Positions 7,820 to 15,398 of a stretch of DNA of 39,642 nt are shown one piece after another. The stretch is from positions 1 to 39,642 of the forward strand of contig QHUY01000016.1 in NCBI GenBank assembly GCA_003223415.1, written 5' to 3'. A model generated the notes under the pieces. That model was given only the letters and a program-made list of their open reading frames with translations, was not told the origin of the DNA and made no database searches. Numbering within the stretch: the first letter of the stretch is position 1; each line of letters opens with the position of its first letter. The translations under genes were made by a program, and so were the position numbers. This DNA is from Gemmatimonadota bacterium. GTDB lineage: Bacteria > Gemmatimonadota > Gemmatimonadetes > Gemmatimonadales > GWC2-71-9.

Positions 7820-8904
7820 GCGACGACAGCACCCTCAGCCTGTTTCAGCAGCAGGAAGCCAATCGCCGGCGCACCACCTGGCTGGTGATCGGCTTCATCC
7901 TGTTCTTCGCCTGGCTGGGGTTCGGCGGCGACTACGTCGCCTATCTCTCCACCGCTGACTCCCCCCCTCAGGCCTACCATCACGTCTTCCCCTGGTTCGG
8001 CCTCCTGCTGACGGCGCTCGCGGCGGGCATCGCCTGGTACGCCTACAAGACCGGGCCGGAGAAGGTCCTGTGGTCCACCGGCGCGTGGGAGGTGATCACC
8101 CCCGCGGACGACAAGCAGCAGCAGCTCGTGAACGTGGTCGAGGAGATGGCCATCGCCGCTGGGGTGCCGCGGCCGCGGATCTGGATCGTCCCCGACCCCG
8201 ATCCCAACGCCTTCGCCACCGGCACGGACCCCTTCCACGCCCACGTGGCCGTGACCCAGGGGATCCTCGACATCTGCTCGCGCGACGAGCTGCAGGGCGT
8301 CGTCGGGCATGAGGTCGGCCACATCAAAAACTTCGACGTGCGCCTGATGACCACGCTGGCGGCGCTGGTGGGGGCGGTGGCGCTGATCCACGACGGCACC
8401 AGCCGCGTGATGCGGGGGGGGTTGCGGATGGGGGGCGGATGGGGAGGCGGGGGCGGGGGCGGCGGGGGCGGCGGGGGCGGCGGGGGCGGCGGGGGCGGCC
8501 GTGGAGGTAGGGGCGGCAAGGGCCTGGGCCAGCTCGCGCTGATCCTGCTCGTGGTCTCGATCATCTCCTGGATCTTCGCGCCCATCGTGACGCAGCTGCT
8601 GGTGATCGCCGTGAACCGCAAGCGCGAGTACCTCGCTGACGCGATGGGCGCGCAGTTCACCCGCAACCCCCTGGCGCTCGCCAGCGCGCTGCAGAAGATC
8701 GAGGCGGCCGACGCCCCGACGGCGGCTATCAGTCGCGGCACCGCCCACCTGTGCATCTGCGACCCGCTGGGCCGCCGCTTCACCAATCACGAGGGCTTCC
8801 TCGGCGACCTGCTCGCCACTCACCCACCGATGGTCATGCGGATCGCGCGACTCAAGGGGATGGGCTACGCCCAGTTGAAGCAGGAGGGCAAGACTGTCGC
8901 CTGA
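7816..8904 (+). CDS. htpX: HtpX-type M48 zinc metalloprotease with polyglycine insert
   Basis: 362 residues, membrane-bound. Two N-terminal membrane segments (about 17-37 and 56-74), the zinc motif HEVGH at 165-169, two further hydrophobic segments, and the downstream zinc-binding glutamate region NRKREYLADAMGAQF. These proteases degrade misfolded membrane proteins. Unusual is a stretch of about 30 residues that is nearly all glycine (encoded at 8413-8520), between the HExxH helix and the third membrane segment, ending RGGRGGKG. It is part of the cytoplasmic or periplasmic loop near the active site. GTG start within the lemA stop. It ends with SD-like AGGAGG that may serve the next gene. Confidence 0.92.
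   Translation: MSDDSTLSLFQQQEANRRRTTWLVIGFILFFAWLGFGGDYVAYLSTADSPPQAYHHVFPWFGLLLTALAAGIAWYAYKTGPEKVLWSTGAWEVITPADDKQQQLVNVVEEMAIAAGVPRPRIWIVPDPDPNAFATGTDPFHAHVAVTQGILDICSRDELQGVVGHEVGHIKNFDVRLMTTLAALVGAVALIHDGTSRVMRGGLRMGGGWGGGGGGGGGGGGGGGGGGGRGGRGGKGLGQLALILLVVSIISWIFAPIVTQLLVIAVNRKREYLADAMGAQFTRNPLALASALQKIEAADAPTAAISRGTAHLCICDPLGRRFTNHEGFLGDLLATHPPMVMRIARLKGMGYAQLKQEGKTVA
8424..8515 (+). repeat. GGCGGGGGC tandem repeats coding polyglycine
   Basis: Repeated GGCGGG/GGCGGGGGC units give an almost pure glycine stretch inside the HtpX-type protease. Length changes in threes would keep the frame. Confidence 0.85.
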
Positions 8905-8935
8905 GCGCGACTGGATCCTGTTCGGTCTCGCCGCG

Positions 8936-10369
8936 GTGCTGGCCGTCGGGCTGGGGCTCTGGCTTACCCACGCCGCTACCGCCGCGGTCCGCGCGCGGCT
9001 CCGCCGCGCCGCCCGCCGGGCGCTGCACGACTTCCGCACGCGCCTCGCCCGCTACCACCTGCAGGACCGCCGGCTCGTCAAGGAGGCCCTGGCGCGCGAT
9101 CCCGTGGTCGAAGCGGCCGTCGCCGCCCATGCCCGCATGCACGCGCTTTCGGAGGCTGCCGTGCGACGTCGGGTGGCCGCCTACATCGACGAGATCGTCC
9201 CCTATCTCAACGTCCTGTCCTACTACAAGGTCGGCTACAACCTGGCGAAGCTGCTCGTCAACCTGCTTTACAAGGTCAGCGTCGATTACCAGGACGAAGC
9301 GGCGCTCCAGGGAATCCCGAGGCAGGACGTGGTGGTGTACCTGATGAACCACCGCTCCAACGCCGACTACGTCGTGGTCGCCTACGTGCTGGCCCGCGGC
9401 GTGCACCTGAGCTACGCCGTGGGGGAGTGGGCCCGCGCCTGGCCGCTCGAGTACGTCTTCAAGTCCTTCGGCGCCTACTTCGTGCGGCGCCGCTACCGCG
9501 AGCCGCTGTATCACGCCGTGCTCGAGCGCTACGTCCAGCTCATCACGCGCAACCGCGTGACGCAGGGCATCTTCCTCGAGGGCGGCCTCACGCGCGATGG
9601 CCGGCTGCGCCCGCCGAAGCTCGGCCTGCTCGATTACATCTGCCGCACGCTGCTCGACCCGGCGTTCACGCGGGACATCTGGTTCGTCCCCGTGGCCATC
9701 AACTACGACCGGGTGCTGGAGGACCGCTCCTTGATCCGCGAGCTCACGGACGAGCGCGACCGGCCCGGACGGCTGGCCCAGCTCAGCACGGTCGCGAGCT
9801 ACGTCACCGGGAACACGATACGCCTGCTCATCGGGCGGCTGCAGCGCTACGGCCGCGCGGCCGTCAACTTCGGGACGCCGCTGTCGCTGCGCGGCTGGCT
9901 GAGCAAGGCGCCGCCGGGACTCTTGGACTGGCCGCGCGAGCGCCGGCTGCCCGCGCTCGAGGGGCTGGCGCAGGAGATGCTCGATCGCATCGGCACGATC
10001 ATCCCGGTCACCCCCGTCCCCCTCGCCGCGGCAGGGCTGCTCTCCTTCGAGCAAACGGCGATCCCCCGGCGCGCCCTGCTCGAGCGGATGGACGAGCTGC
10101 GCGACCGCCTGCGTGCGGTGAATGGCAAGGTGGTACGCGGCGGGGCGCGGATCCTAGACATCTGGGACCGCGCGTGGCGCATGCTGCGGTTGCGACGGCT
10201 GGTGGTGCAGGACGGGGAGACGCTGGTGGTGCTGCCGCGCGGCCGGCCGCTGCTCGAGTACTACGCCAACTCGATCGCGCACTTGCTGCCGATCCGTGGG
10301 CCGCGCCTCCCCTTCCACAAGAGCCACGATCGGGAAACGGATCTTCCACGGCTCCGCCCAAAGTCCTAG
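8936..10369 (+). CDS. PlsB-like glycerol-3-phosphate acyltransferase
   Basis: 477 residues from the GTG at 8936. It contains the LPLAT signature NHRSNADY, with catalytic H139 and D144 in the HX4D arrangement, then YAVGEWARAWPLEYVFKSFG, YFVRRRY and FLEGGLTRDGRLRPPK (213-228), the glycerol-3-phosphate-binding blocks of PlsB/GPAT. It likely acylates position 1 of glycerol 3-phosphate at the inner membrane. It is shorter than E. coli PlsB (about 800). An earlier CTG at 8894 has AGGAGG six bases upstream and would add MSPERDWILFGLAA, completing a membrane helix; I consider it likely but keep the conservative start. It converges on a small gene with shared CTAG. Confidence 0.85.
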   Translation: MLAVGLGLWLTHAATAAVRARLRRAARRALHDFRTRLARYHLQDRRLVKEALARDPVVEAAVAAHARMHALSEAAVRRRVAAYIDEIVPYLNVLSYYKVGYNLAKLLVNLLYKVSVDYQDEAALQGIPRQDVVVYLMNHRSNADYVVVAYVLARGVHLSYAVGEWARAWPLEYVFKSFGAYFVRRRYREPLYHAVLERYVQLITRNRVTQGIFLEGGLTRDGRLRPPKLGLLDYICRTLLDPAFTRDIWFVPVAINYDRVLEDRSLIRELTDERDRPGRLAQLSTVASYVTGNTIRLLIGRLQRYGRAAVNFGTPLSLRGWLSKAPPGLLDWPRERRLPALEGLAQEMLDRIGTIIPVTPVPLAAAGLLSFEQTAIPRRALLERMDELRDRLRAVNGKVVRGGARILDIWDRAWRMLRLRRLVVQDGETLVVLPRGRPLLEYYANSIAHLLPIRGPRLPFHKSHDRETDLPRLRPKS

Positions 10370-10563
10370 TGCGAAAGCAGGGGGAAGCGCCGGATAAGCT
10401 CGGCCGACCGGTCGAGCTGCTGGATCACCGTGAGCAGCAACTCCCGGACGATGAAGTCATCCGTCTCCATCCCCGCCAGCTGCGCCGAGCAGCGCGCGAC
10501 GCTGAGGGCATCGGTGAGCTCCGCGAGCGCCGCGAGGCGACGCTGGCGCTCGGCGTCCGGCAT
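10366..10563 (-). CDS. Small helical protein, unknown
   Basis: 65 residues, all helical, starting MPDAERQRRLAALAELTDAL, with no signal peptide or known motif. It lies 90 bases downstream of the flippase-like gene on the same strand and tail-to-tail with the acyltransferase gene, sharing CTAG. The ATG at 10563 lacks a clear Shine-Dalgarno sequence; a GTG six codons earlier is possible. Function unknown. Confidence 0.55.
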   Translation of the reverse strand: MPDAERQRRLAALAELTDALSVARCSAQLAGMETDDFIVRELLLTVIQQLDRSAELIRRFPLLSH

Positions 10564-10652
10564 CTGGACTGTGGGGGACACGGACGGAACGTAGCGCGCA
10601 CCTGAAAGACGATGGGACCGTTTTCTCTCGCGCGGGAGCGCGGCAGCGCGAC

Positions 10653-11588
10653 TCAGGCCGCCCGGGCCAGATCGCGCTCTTCGGCCAGCAGCCGCTTCAG
10701 CCCTGAGCGCCCGGCGATGGCGAGGCCGAAGGCGAGGATCGGCAGCACCTGAATCGCCTGCAGGGCGAGTCCCGCGGCCACGCCGTGCTCGGCGGCGATG
10801 CCGAAGGGCAGCAGCGCGCCGGCCATCGCCGCCTGCATCACTCCCACATTGGCGGGCGTGAACCGGACGATGCCGCCGAGGTTGACCGCGATCAGCGCCG
10901 TAAACGACGCCGCCGGCGGCGCGGCGATGTGCGTGGCACGCAGCACCAGGTAGTAGGAGCCCCACTGGGCGACCCAGTTCACCAACGCGAGGGCCGTCGG
11001 AGCGATGAGGCGGCCACCCCAGCCCATCTGCGCGAGCTCCATGGCGCCCGCCCGGATGGACCGCGGCAGGCGGGCGACCAGCCGGCCCCACACGCGGAAC
11101 CGCGCCATCACCAGGATCGTGAGCAGCAGGGCGCCGCCGCCTATCTGCAGGCCGCGCAGGGCCGGCGGCAGGTCGAGCGCGAGGGGCGCCAGCACCACGA
11201 ACAGCGCTAGACCGAGCGCTTCGACCACCCGCGCGCCGACCACGGACAGCACGGCGGCCCGCACCGGCACGTGGTCGCGCCGCACCAGGAGCGAGACGCG
11301 CGCCGCCTCCCCGCTCACCCCCACCCCCACGATGTTCACCGCGGTGCCGATCAGGTTCGCTTCCTGCGCCACCCACCAGCGGTTCGGCGCGACGGCGCCG
11401 AGCAGCACGTGCCAGCCCCAGGCCTTGGCGACCGGCGAAGCCAAGTTCACGAGGAGGGCGGCGAGCAGCAGCCAACCGTTCACTCCCACGAGCGCCGCCC
11501 CCGTCGCGCGCCAGGGAAAGTGCAGCGCGACGCGCAGCGCCAAAGCGAGCCCCACGAGCCCCAGTAGCCACCACATCCAGCGCTTCAT
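10653..11588 (-). CDS. Flippase-like membrane protein (UPF0104 / LPG synthase TM family)
   Basis: 311 residues with about eight membrane helices. Typical of the UPF0104/AglD-like family: NLASPVAKAWGWHVLLGAV, VSGEAARVSLLVRRD and RFTPANVGVMQAAM (near 245), the last resembling the conserved P-x-G-x-G turn. Members are implicated in moving or modifying lipids and often sit beside glycosyltransferases, as here. Its ATG overlaps the deacetylase stop by ATGA, the last of three overlapping minus-strand genes. Substrate unknown; the context suggests a glycolipid or lipid-linked sugar. Confidence 0.8.
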   Translation of the reverse strand: MKRWMWWLLGLVGLALALRVALHFPWRATGAALVGVNGWLLLAALLVNLASPVAKAWGWHVLLGAVAPNRWWVAQEANLIGTAVNIVGVGVSGEAARVSLLVRRDHVPVRAAVLSVVGARVVEALGLALFVVLAPLALDLPPALRGLQIGGGALLLTILVMARFRVWGRLVARLPRSIRAGAMELAQMGWGGRLIAPTALALVNWVAQWGSYYLVLRATHIAAPPAASFTALIAVNLGGIVRFTPANVGVMQAAMAGALLPFGIAAEHGVAAGLALQAIQVLPILAFGLAIAGRSGLKRLLAEERDLARAA

Positions 11589-12292
11589 GCGACCAGCTCC
11601 GCCAGCGACCGAAACTCACAACCCGCGGCTCGGGCATCGCGGATGATGCCCGGCAGCGCCTCCGCCGTGGGTCGCCGGTCCCCCATCGGGTCGTAGCCGT
11701 CCCCGTCGTGGAGCAGAACGATGGCGCCGCCCCCGCCTCCCCCTGGAGTGAGCTTGGCCCGCACCCGCCGACGGATCTCTTCGGCCGGCGGCCGGTTGGA
11801 GTCCCAGACGCCGAAGCTCCAGCCGAAGAGGGTGTACCCCAGCCGGCGCACCGCCGCCGCGACGAACGGATTGCGGTAGCCGTGCGGTGCGCGGAACGTG
11901 CGCGGCACGCGTCCGGTGGTCTCCGCGATGGTCGCGTGGGCGCGCTCGAGCTCGGCGCGAATCCGCGCCGGACCCAGCCGGTGCAACTTCACATGATGTT
12001 GGGTGTGGTTACCGATCTCGTGGCCAGCCTCCGCGACCCGGCGTGCGGTCGCCGGGAAGCGCCGCACGTGCTCGCCCACCATGAAGAAGGCGGCCGGGAC
12101 GCCCGCCGCGGCCAGGGTGTCGAGGATCGCCTCGGTGGCGACAGGGTTGGGGCCGTCGTCGAAGGTGAGATAGAGGCCCCCCGAACCCCAGCCGATCGCA
12201 CGGCCGAACAGCCGGCTGTTCGGGTAGTAGACGCCGGTGGCGAGGGCGCCGAGCGCGGCTCCGCCCACGCCGACGAGCAGCAGGTCGATCAC
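11585..12292 (-). CDS. NodB-type polysaccharide deacetylase
   Basis: 235 residues. After an N-terminal hydrophobic anchor (about 2-22) the NodB homology domain begins: TFDDGPNP with D45-D46, metal ligands H96 and H100 in GHEIGNHTQHH, RAPHGYRNP and LLHDGDG. All five catalytic blocks are present, so removal of N-acetyl or similar groups from a carbohydrate in the periplasm is expected. A Gly-rich insert (GGGGGG) precedes the last block. Its ATG overlaps the glycosyltransferase stop (ATGA) and its stop overlaps the next start. Gene order suggests that it modifies the product of the neighbouring glycosyltransferase. Confidence 0.88.
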   Translation of the reverse strand: MIDLLLVGVGGAALGALATGVYYPNSRLFGRAIGWGSGGLYLTFDDGPNPVATEAILDTLAAAGVPAAFFMVGEHVRRFPATARRVAEAGHEIGNHTQHHVKLHRLGPARIRAELERAHATIAETTGRVPRTFRAPHGYRNPFVAAAVRRLGYTLFGWSFGVWDSNRPPAEEIRRRVRAKLTPGGGGGGAIVLLHDGDGYDPMGDRRPTAEALPGIIRDARAAGCEFRSLAELVA

Positions 12293-13395
12293 CGCGTCAC
12301 CCGCTCGTAGACGGCGAGCACCCGGTCGGCGACGCGCGGCCAGGCGAACCGGGCCGCTTTGGCGAGCCCGGCGGCAGCCATCGCCTCGCGCCGGCCAGCG
12401 TCGGCCATCAGCTCCATGGTGGTCCGGGCCCAGGCCGCCGGGTCATCCTTGGGCACCAGGACCGCCTCCCCACCCCCGGCGATCAGCTCCCGGAACCCGG
12501 TGATGTCGGACACGATCATCGGCGTGCCACATGCCATTGCCTCCAGCAGCGTGATGCCGAAGGAGGCTTTGGTCGTCGGACAGAGGTAGAGGTCGGCCGT
12601 GGCGTAATACTCGGGCCGCTCGTCGTTGATCTGGCCCACGAACTTGACGCTCGATCCCAACGGCATCGCCCGGCGCTCGTAGTGGGAGCGTAGCGGCCCG
12701 TCGCCCACCACGACCAACTTGGTGACGGGGTAACGCGCCAGGATCGTCGGCATCGCCCCAAGGACGGTGTCCAGCCCGTTGCGCGGGTCGAGGCGGCCGA
12801 GGAACAGCAGCCGGGGGCCCCGGCCGAGATAGTCCGTCGGCCGCCGGCCGTTGGGGTGGAAATACTCTACATTGACGCCGTTGGGGATGATCTCCCAGTC
12901 GGCGCGAAAGTACATGGACATCGCCCGCACTACGGGCTCGCTGACGGCGATACGCGCGGCGACCCGGTCGAGACGCCGCTGCAGCACGGGGCGGAAGAAT
13001 CGGTAGGCGAGGGAGCGGGTGAACCAGGTGTGGGAAGTGGCGACGACGGGAAGGCCGAGTCGCCAGGCGGCGGAGGAGGCCACGAGGCCCAGCGTCGGCG
13101 CGATTACGTCCTGGACGTGCACCACCTCGATCCGCCGCTCCCGCAGCAAGTCGCGGACGCGGCGCGCGAGCCCCCACCCGGTAGTGACACGTGCGAACGA
13201 GCCGTTGCTGTACACGATCCGGCTGGTGCCCACCCGCCGCACGAACTCGGGGTCCCGGCCCTGACCATCCATGTTCGCCGTGACGACTGTGACCTCGTGT
13301 CCCCGGCGGCGGAATTCGAGCGCGAGATTGTGCACGTGCTCGGTGACGCCACCAAGGTGCGGGTAGTAGAACTCCGTCACCAACGCGATGCGCAT
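12289..13395 (-). CDS. GT4-family glycosyltransferase
   Basis: 368 residues, GT-B fold. The acceptor loop HLGGVTEHVHNLA is at about 13-25, WEIIPNGVNVEYF at mid-protein, and the nucleotide-sugar half has LLFLGRLDPRNGLDTVL and ASFGITLLEAMACGTP. In the usual EX7E motif the first Glu is Ala here (ASFG instead of ESFG), a substitution that may mark a subfamily or affect the donor site. The protein resembles PimA-like mannosyltransferases of lipids. ATG at 13395 with GGAG five bases upstream; longer upstream frames run into the structured leader. First gene of the GT4-deacetylase-flippase operon. Confidence 0.88.
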   Translation of the reverse strand: MRIALVTEFYYPHLGGVTEHVHNLALEFRRRGHEVTVVTANMDGQGRDPEFVRRVGTSRIVYSNGSFARVTTGWGLARRVRDLLRERRIEVVHVQDVIAPTLGLVASSAAWRLGLPVVATSHTWFTRSLAYRFFRPVLQRRLDRVAARIAVSEPVVRAMSMYFRADWEIIPNGVNVEYFHPNGRRPTDYLGRGPRLLFLGRLDPRNGLDTVLGAMPTILARYPVTKLVVVGDGPLRSHYERRAMPLGSSVKFVGQINDERPEYYATADLYLCPTTKASFGITLLEAMACGTPMIVSDITGFRELIAGGGEAVLVPKDDPAAWARTTMELMADAGRREAMAAAGLAKAARFAWPRVADRVLAVYERVTR

Positions 13396-13447
13396 GCCGA
13401 CTCCGTTGCAAGGAGCAACTGGTTCCAAGGAGGTCAAAGCTACCCGC

Positions 13448-13457
13448 GGGGGGGGGG
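13448..13457 (+). repeat. Run of 10 G between leader and GT4 gene
   Basis: Ten G in a row (C10 on the transcribed minus strand), between the leader hairpin and the GT4 start codon. It lies in the 5' untranslated part, so slippage would change spacing but not frame. Confidence 0.8.
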
Positions 13458-13465
13458 TTAGGGAA

Positions 13466-13893
13466 AGCCGAAGCCCCCGGGACGGCGCGATAGGCCGCCC
13501 GGGGGCTTCGCACACCGGCTACCCGGAGCCGGGGGATTCCTCCCTCCGTTCTTCTTCCCGCCGCCGCCGGTTGACTGTTGCGTCGCTCGGTAGGGCAGAC
13601 AGGAGCTCCGGCTTCCATCCCCAAGCAGCCTGGCCGGGCCGCAAGGTTCACCGATGTGAGTGCTGCGGGTCAGATCGGGTCGCGGACCGACCTTCCGCAC
13701 TGCGCGTCGAGGCACCACTTCGACGCGGACGGAGCACGCGACTGGCCCCATCCGCCCGAGCCGGAGAGACTCTCCCGGATCAGCAGGCGCCTGAGCCCTT
13801 GGTTGCGTCGGCGCCCTCCCCGGAATTTCCGCTCGAGCCCGTCTTGAAGGCGTAGCCGGGACGTTAGCCCCAACCCTTCCCCTCAAGCCGCGT
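13466..13893 (-). ncRNA. Candidate structured RNA or long leader upstream of the GT4 operon
   Basis: About 430 bases without a convincing reading frame. They are bounded by a good promoter (TTGCGC, 16-base spacer, TATATT at 13,927-13,900) and by a very stable hairpin at 13,469-13,510. Inside are several clean stems: CGCGTCGA/TCGACGCG around a 9-base loop (13,703-13,727), CCGGCT/AGCCGG (13,515-13,532) and GCGGCC/GGCTGC with one wobble. The hairpin ends 74 bases before the GT4 start, so this could be an attenuated leader or an independent RNA. I looked for RNase P, tmRNA, SRP and common riboswitch hallmarks and found none. Identity unknown. Confidence 0.4.
13469..13510 (-). terminator. Very stable hairpin at the 3' end of the leader/RNA
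   Basis: CGAAGCCCCCGGG pairs with CCCGGGGGCTTCG (13 bp), extended by CGGC/GCCG after a one-base bulge, around a 7-base loop. On the minus strand it is followed by GCTTTCCC, a poor T tract, so termination would rely mostly on the stem. Confidence 0.55.
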
Positions 13894-13899
13894 GGGAGC

Positions 13900-13927
13900 A
13901 ATATACGCTCGTCGCATAACCGCGCAA
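13900..13927 (-). promoter_or_regulatory. Promoter of the candidate RNA
   Basis: TTGCGC (13,927-13,922) and TATATT (13,905-13,900) separated by 16 bases on the minus strand. The start of transcription would be near 13,893. Confidence 0.5.
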
Positions 13928-14063
13928 GTGCCGATGTTTCTTCGGGTTAGCTCACGTCGATGTGCACGGAGTGTGGATGGTAACCGACGCCAGCGCCCAC
14001 CGTTCCGGCGCCCGTCCACACGATGTGGAGTTGTGAATCCACATGACCTCATCGCCCCCCCGG
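13928..14063. other. Intergenic stretch rich in GTGGA/TCCAC inverted repeats
   Basis: No gene seen between the RNA promoter and the palindrome at 14,064. GTGTGGATGG (about 13,972) faces CCGTCCACAC (about 14,014) with one mismatch, and TGTGGA/TCCACA (about 14,022-14,042) forms a second short hairpin. Function unknown. Confidence 0.4.
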
Positions 14064-14091
14064 CCCCCTCTCCACATTTGTGGAGAGGGGG
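14064..14091. repeat. REP-like perfect palindrome, possible terminator
   Basis: CCCCCTCTCCACA and TGTGGAGAGGGGG form a perfect 13-bp stem around TT. It is followed by AACGGGGGTGAGG. Elements with the same CCCCTCTCC...GGAGAGGGG core recur in many genomes as REP-type repeats. It lies just past the stop of the gene ending at 14107 and may terminate it. Confidence 0.65.
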
Positions 14092-14106
14092 AACGGGGGT
14101 GAGGCC

Positions 14107-14742
14107 TCAGGAGTCGATGGCGACTTCGTGATAGGTGTAGGGCCCGCCAGGCTGAGTGGGGAGGAAGAGGCACCCGGCGCCGCCGGTGGCGAACCAGCCG
14201 GCGAGCAGCTGCGTGGCGGGCGTCGCACCGGGCTCGGCGAACAGCGCCTGCATCCAGCGGCGGATGTGCCGCAGCTCCGGGGCGCGCCGCCCCAGCAGCG
14301 AGAGCACCGCCCCCATGCCCTGGGTGGCGCGCAGGAAGTGCGCGACGGCATGCACGCGCTGCGCGAAGATATAGGCGCGCACCCCCGGCTCGTCGTAGAG
14401 CAGGGTACCTTCGTAAGGATCGGCCGGCGGCGCGTCCATGCGCGGGCCGAAGTAGACGTACACCCGCTGGTCGCCTTGCTCCCCTCCCCGCTCGTGCCGC
14501 TCGACCACCACAGCGGCCGCATCGGTGCCGACCTGCGCCGCGTGGACCAGGTCGTCCTCGGCCAGGATGCCGATCGCGGCCGTCCACTCCAACGCCGCGA
14601 GCGCCTGATCGAGCGGGCAGCCGACGGTGTCGTCGAACGCGATGACCCGGGGCGCCTCGCCCGCGCGGACGAAGAAATGGGCCAAGGCTTCTGCCCGGTC
14701 CTCGAACGTGCGGACGATGCGGGAGGTTGCGGGAACCGTCAT
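14107..14742 (-). CDS. Unknown cytoplasmic protein
   Basis: 211 residues starting MTVPATSRIVRTFEDRAEAL. No signal peptide. A central part reads VHAAQVGTDAAAVVVERHER and VYVYFGPRMDAPPADPYEG; the second half is helical (HAVAHFLRATQGMGAVLSLL). I do not recognise the family. The ATG at 14742 is chosen because a consensus TATAAT ends six bases before it with no Shine-Dalgarno sequence; the frame is open six codons further but would include the -10 box. Divergent from the secreted protein at 14790. Confidence 0.7.
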   Translation of the reverse strand: MTVPATSRIVRTFEDRAEALAHFFVRAGEAPRVIAFDDTVGCPLDQALAALEWTAAIGILAEDDLVHAAQVGTDAAAVVVERHERGGEQGDQRVYVYFGPRMDAPPADPYEGTLLYDEPGVRAYIFAQRVHAVAHFLRATQGMGAVLSLLGRRAPELRHIRRWMQALFAEPGATPATQLLAGWFATGGAGCLFLPTQPGGPYTYHEVAIDS

Positions 14743-14748
14743 GATGGG

Positions 14749-14754
14749 ATTATA
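14749..14754 (-). promoter_or_regulatory. Consensus -10 box TATAAT, leaderless start
   Basis: TATAAT on the minus strand followed by CCCATC and the ATG at 14742. Transcription would start at or next to the start codon. Confidence 0.6.
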
Positions 14755-14789
14755 ACCCACAGCCAGAGACCCGGACCAGAGGACGAGTG

Positions 14790-15332
14790 ATGCGTGGTGG
14801 AGCAGTCCTGATCGCCCTGGTGTGCTTGACCGCAGCCGCCACCCCCTCCCAGCTGCCCGCCCAGGACACCGTCAGCCAGCGGCGAGACACGACTCGGAGG
14901 GACAGCGTGCCCTCCCCCCCCGTCCCCCCCACTCCGGCCCAGGACCGCTATGTGAATGGGCTCAAGACCGCCAGCCGGGGGATCGCCCAACTCAAGGACG
15001 GCATCGACCGCGTGGTGCGCACGCGGAGCACCGGCGACAGTTTGAAACAGAAGACGGCCGGTCGTCGGTTGGGTGGGCTGTGTGGCGCGGCGCGAGGGTT
15101 CATGGCCAGCGGCCGCGCCCAGATGCTCCCCACGGCCTACGACCCGCCCACCCGGATCGCGGCGCGACAACTCGCGCAGCAGATCGACTCGCTGATCGCC
15201 TATGCACCGACGTGCGAGCGGACGGCGGCCCGCCGCCCCGGTCCGGTCGCGGACCGACTCGCCGACCTGCTCCGCAAGTACGAGGCGGCGGTGGCGAGTT
15301 GGCGGGCGGCGGTGGGGTTACCTAACCGCTGA
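14790..15332 (+). CDS. Secreted protein, unknown function
   Basis: 180 residues. Signal peptide MRGGAVLIALVCLTAAATPS with probable cleavage before QDTVSQ. A Pro/Ser/Arg linker follows (about 30-48, with C runs in the DNA), then a helical domain (NGLKTASRGIAQLKDGIDRV; RIAARQLAQQIDSLIAYAPT) with two cysteines. Periplasmic, family not recognised. GTG at 14787 and ATG at 14790 are adjacent in frame; I took the ATG. Confidence 0.7.
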   Translation: MRGGAVLIALVCLTAAATPSQLPAQDTVSQRRDTTRRDSVPSPPVPPTPAQDRYVNGLKTASRGIAQLKDGIDRVVRTRSTGDSLKQKTAGRRLGGLCGAARGFMASGRAQMLPTAYDPPTRIAARQLAQQIDSLIAYAPTCERTAARRPGPVADRLADLLRKYEAAVASWRAAVGLPNR

Positions 15333-15352
15333 CGACGTCGCAGGACGCCCTT

Positions 15353-15386
15353 CCTCGACGATTCCCCTCGACGTTTCTCCTCGACG
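15353..15386 (+). repeat. CCTCGACG repeated three times at 13-bp period
   Basis: CCTCGACG starts at 15353, 15366 and 15379, exactly 13 bp apart with differing 5-base spacers. It lies between two convergent genes. A weak hairpin GACGCC/GGCGTC (15,383-15,408) overlaps the end of the array and may end the LVIVD transcript. Confidence 0.6.
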
Positions 15387-15398
15387 CCTTCTATATTG

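Noticed and set aside
7657-9039. 460-residue minus-strand open frame
   Set aside because: Antisense to lemA and the HtpX-type protease; its poly-Pro/Ala stretch mirrors the polyglycine repeat.
10366-11637. 423-residue minus-strand open frame
   Set aside because: Arg/Ala/Gly-rich shadow frame over the flippase-like gene; only its last 65 codons (10366-10563) look like a real protein.
13466-13893. RNase P RNA, tmRNA or SRP RNA
   Set aside because: Length fits the first two, but the GGAAAGTCC region, a tag-peptide frame with a tRNA-like 3' end, and the GGAAGG-AGCAG loop are all missing on both strands.
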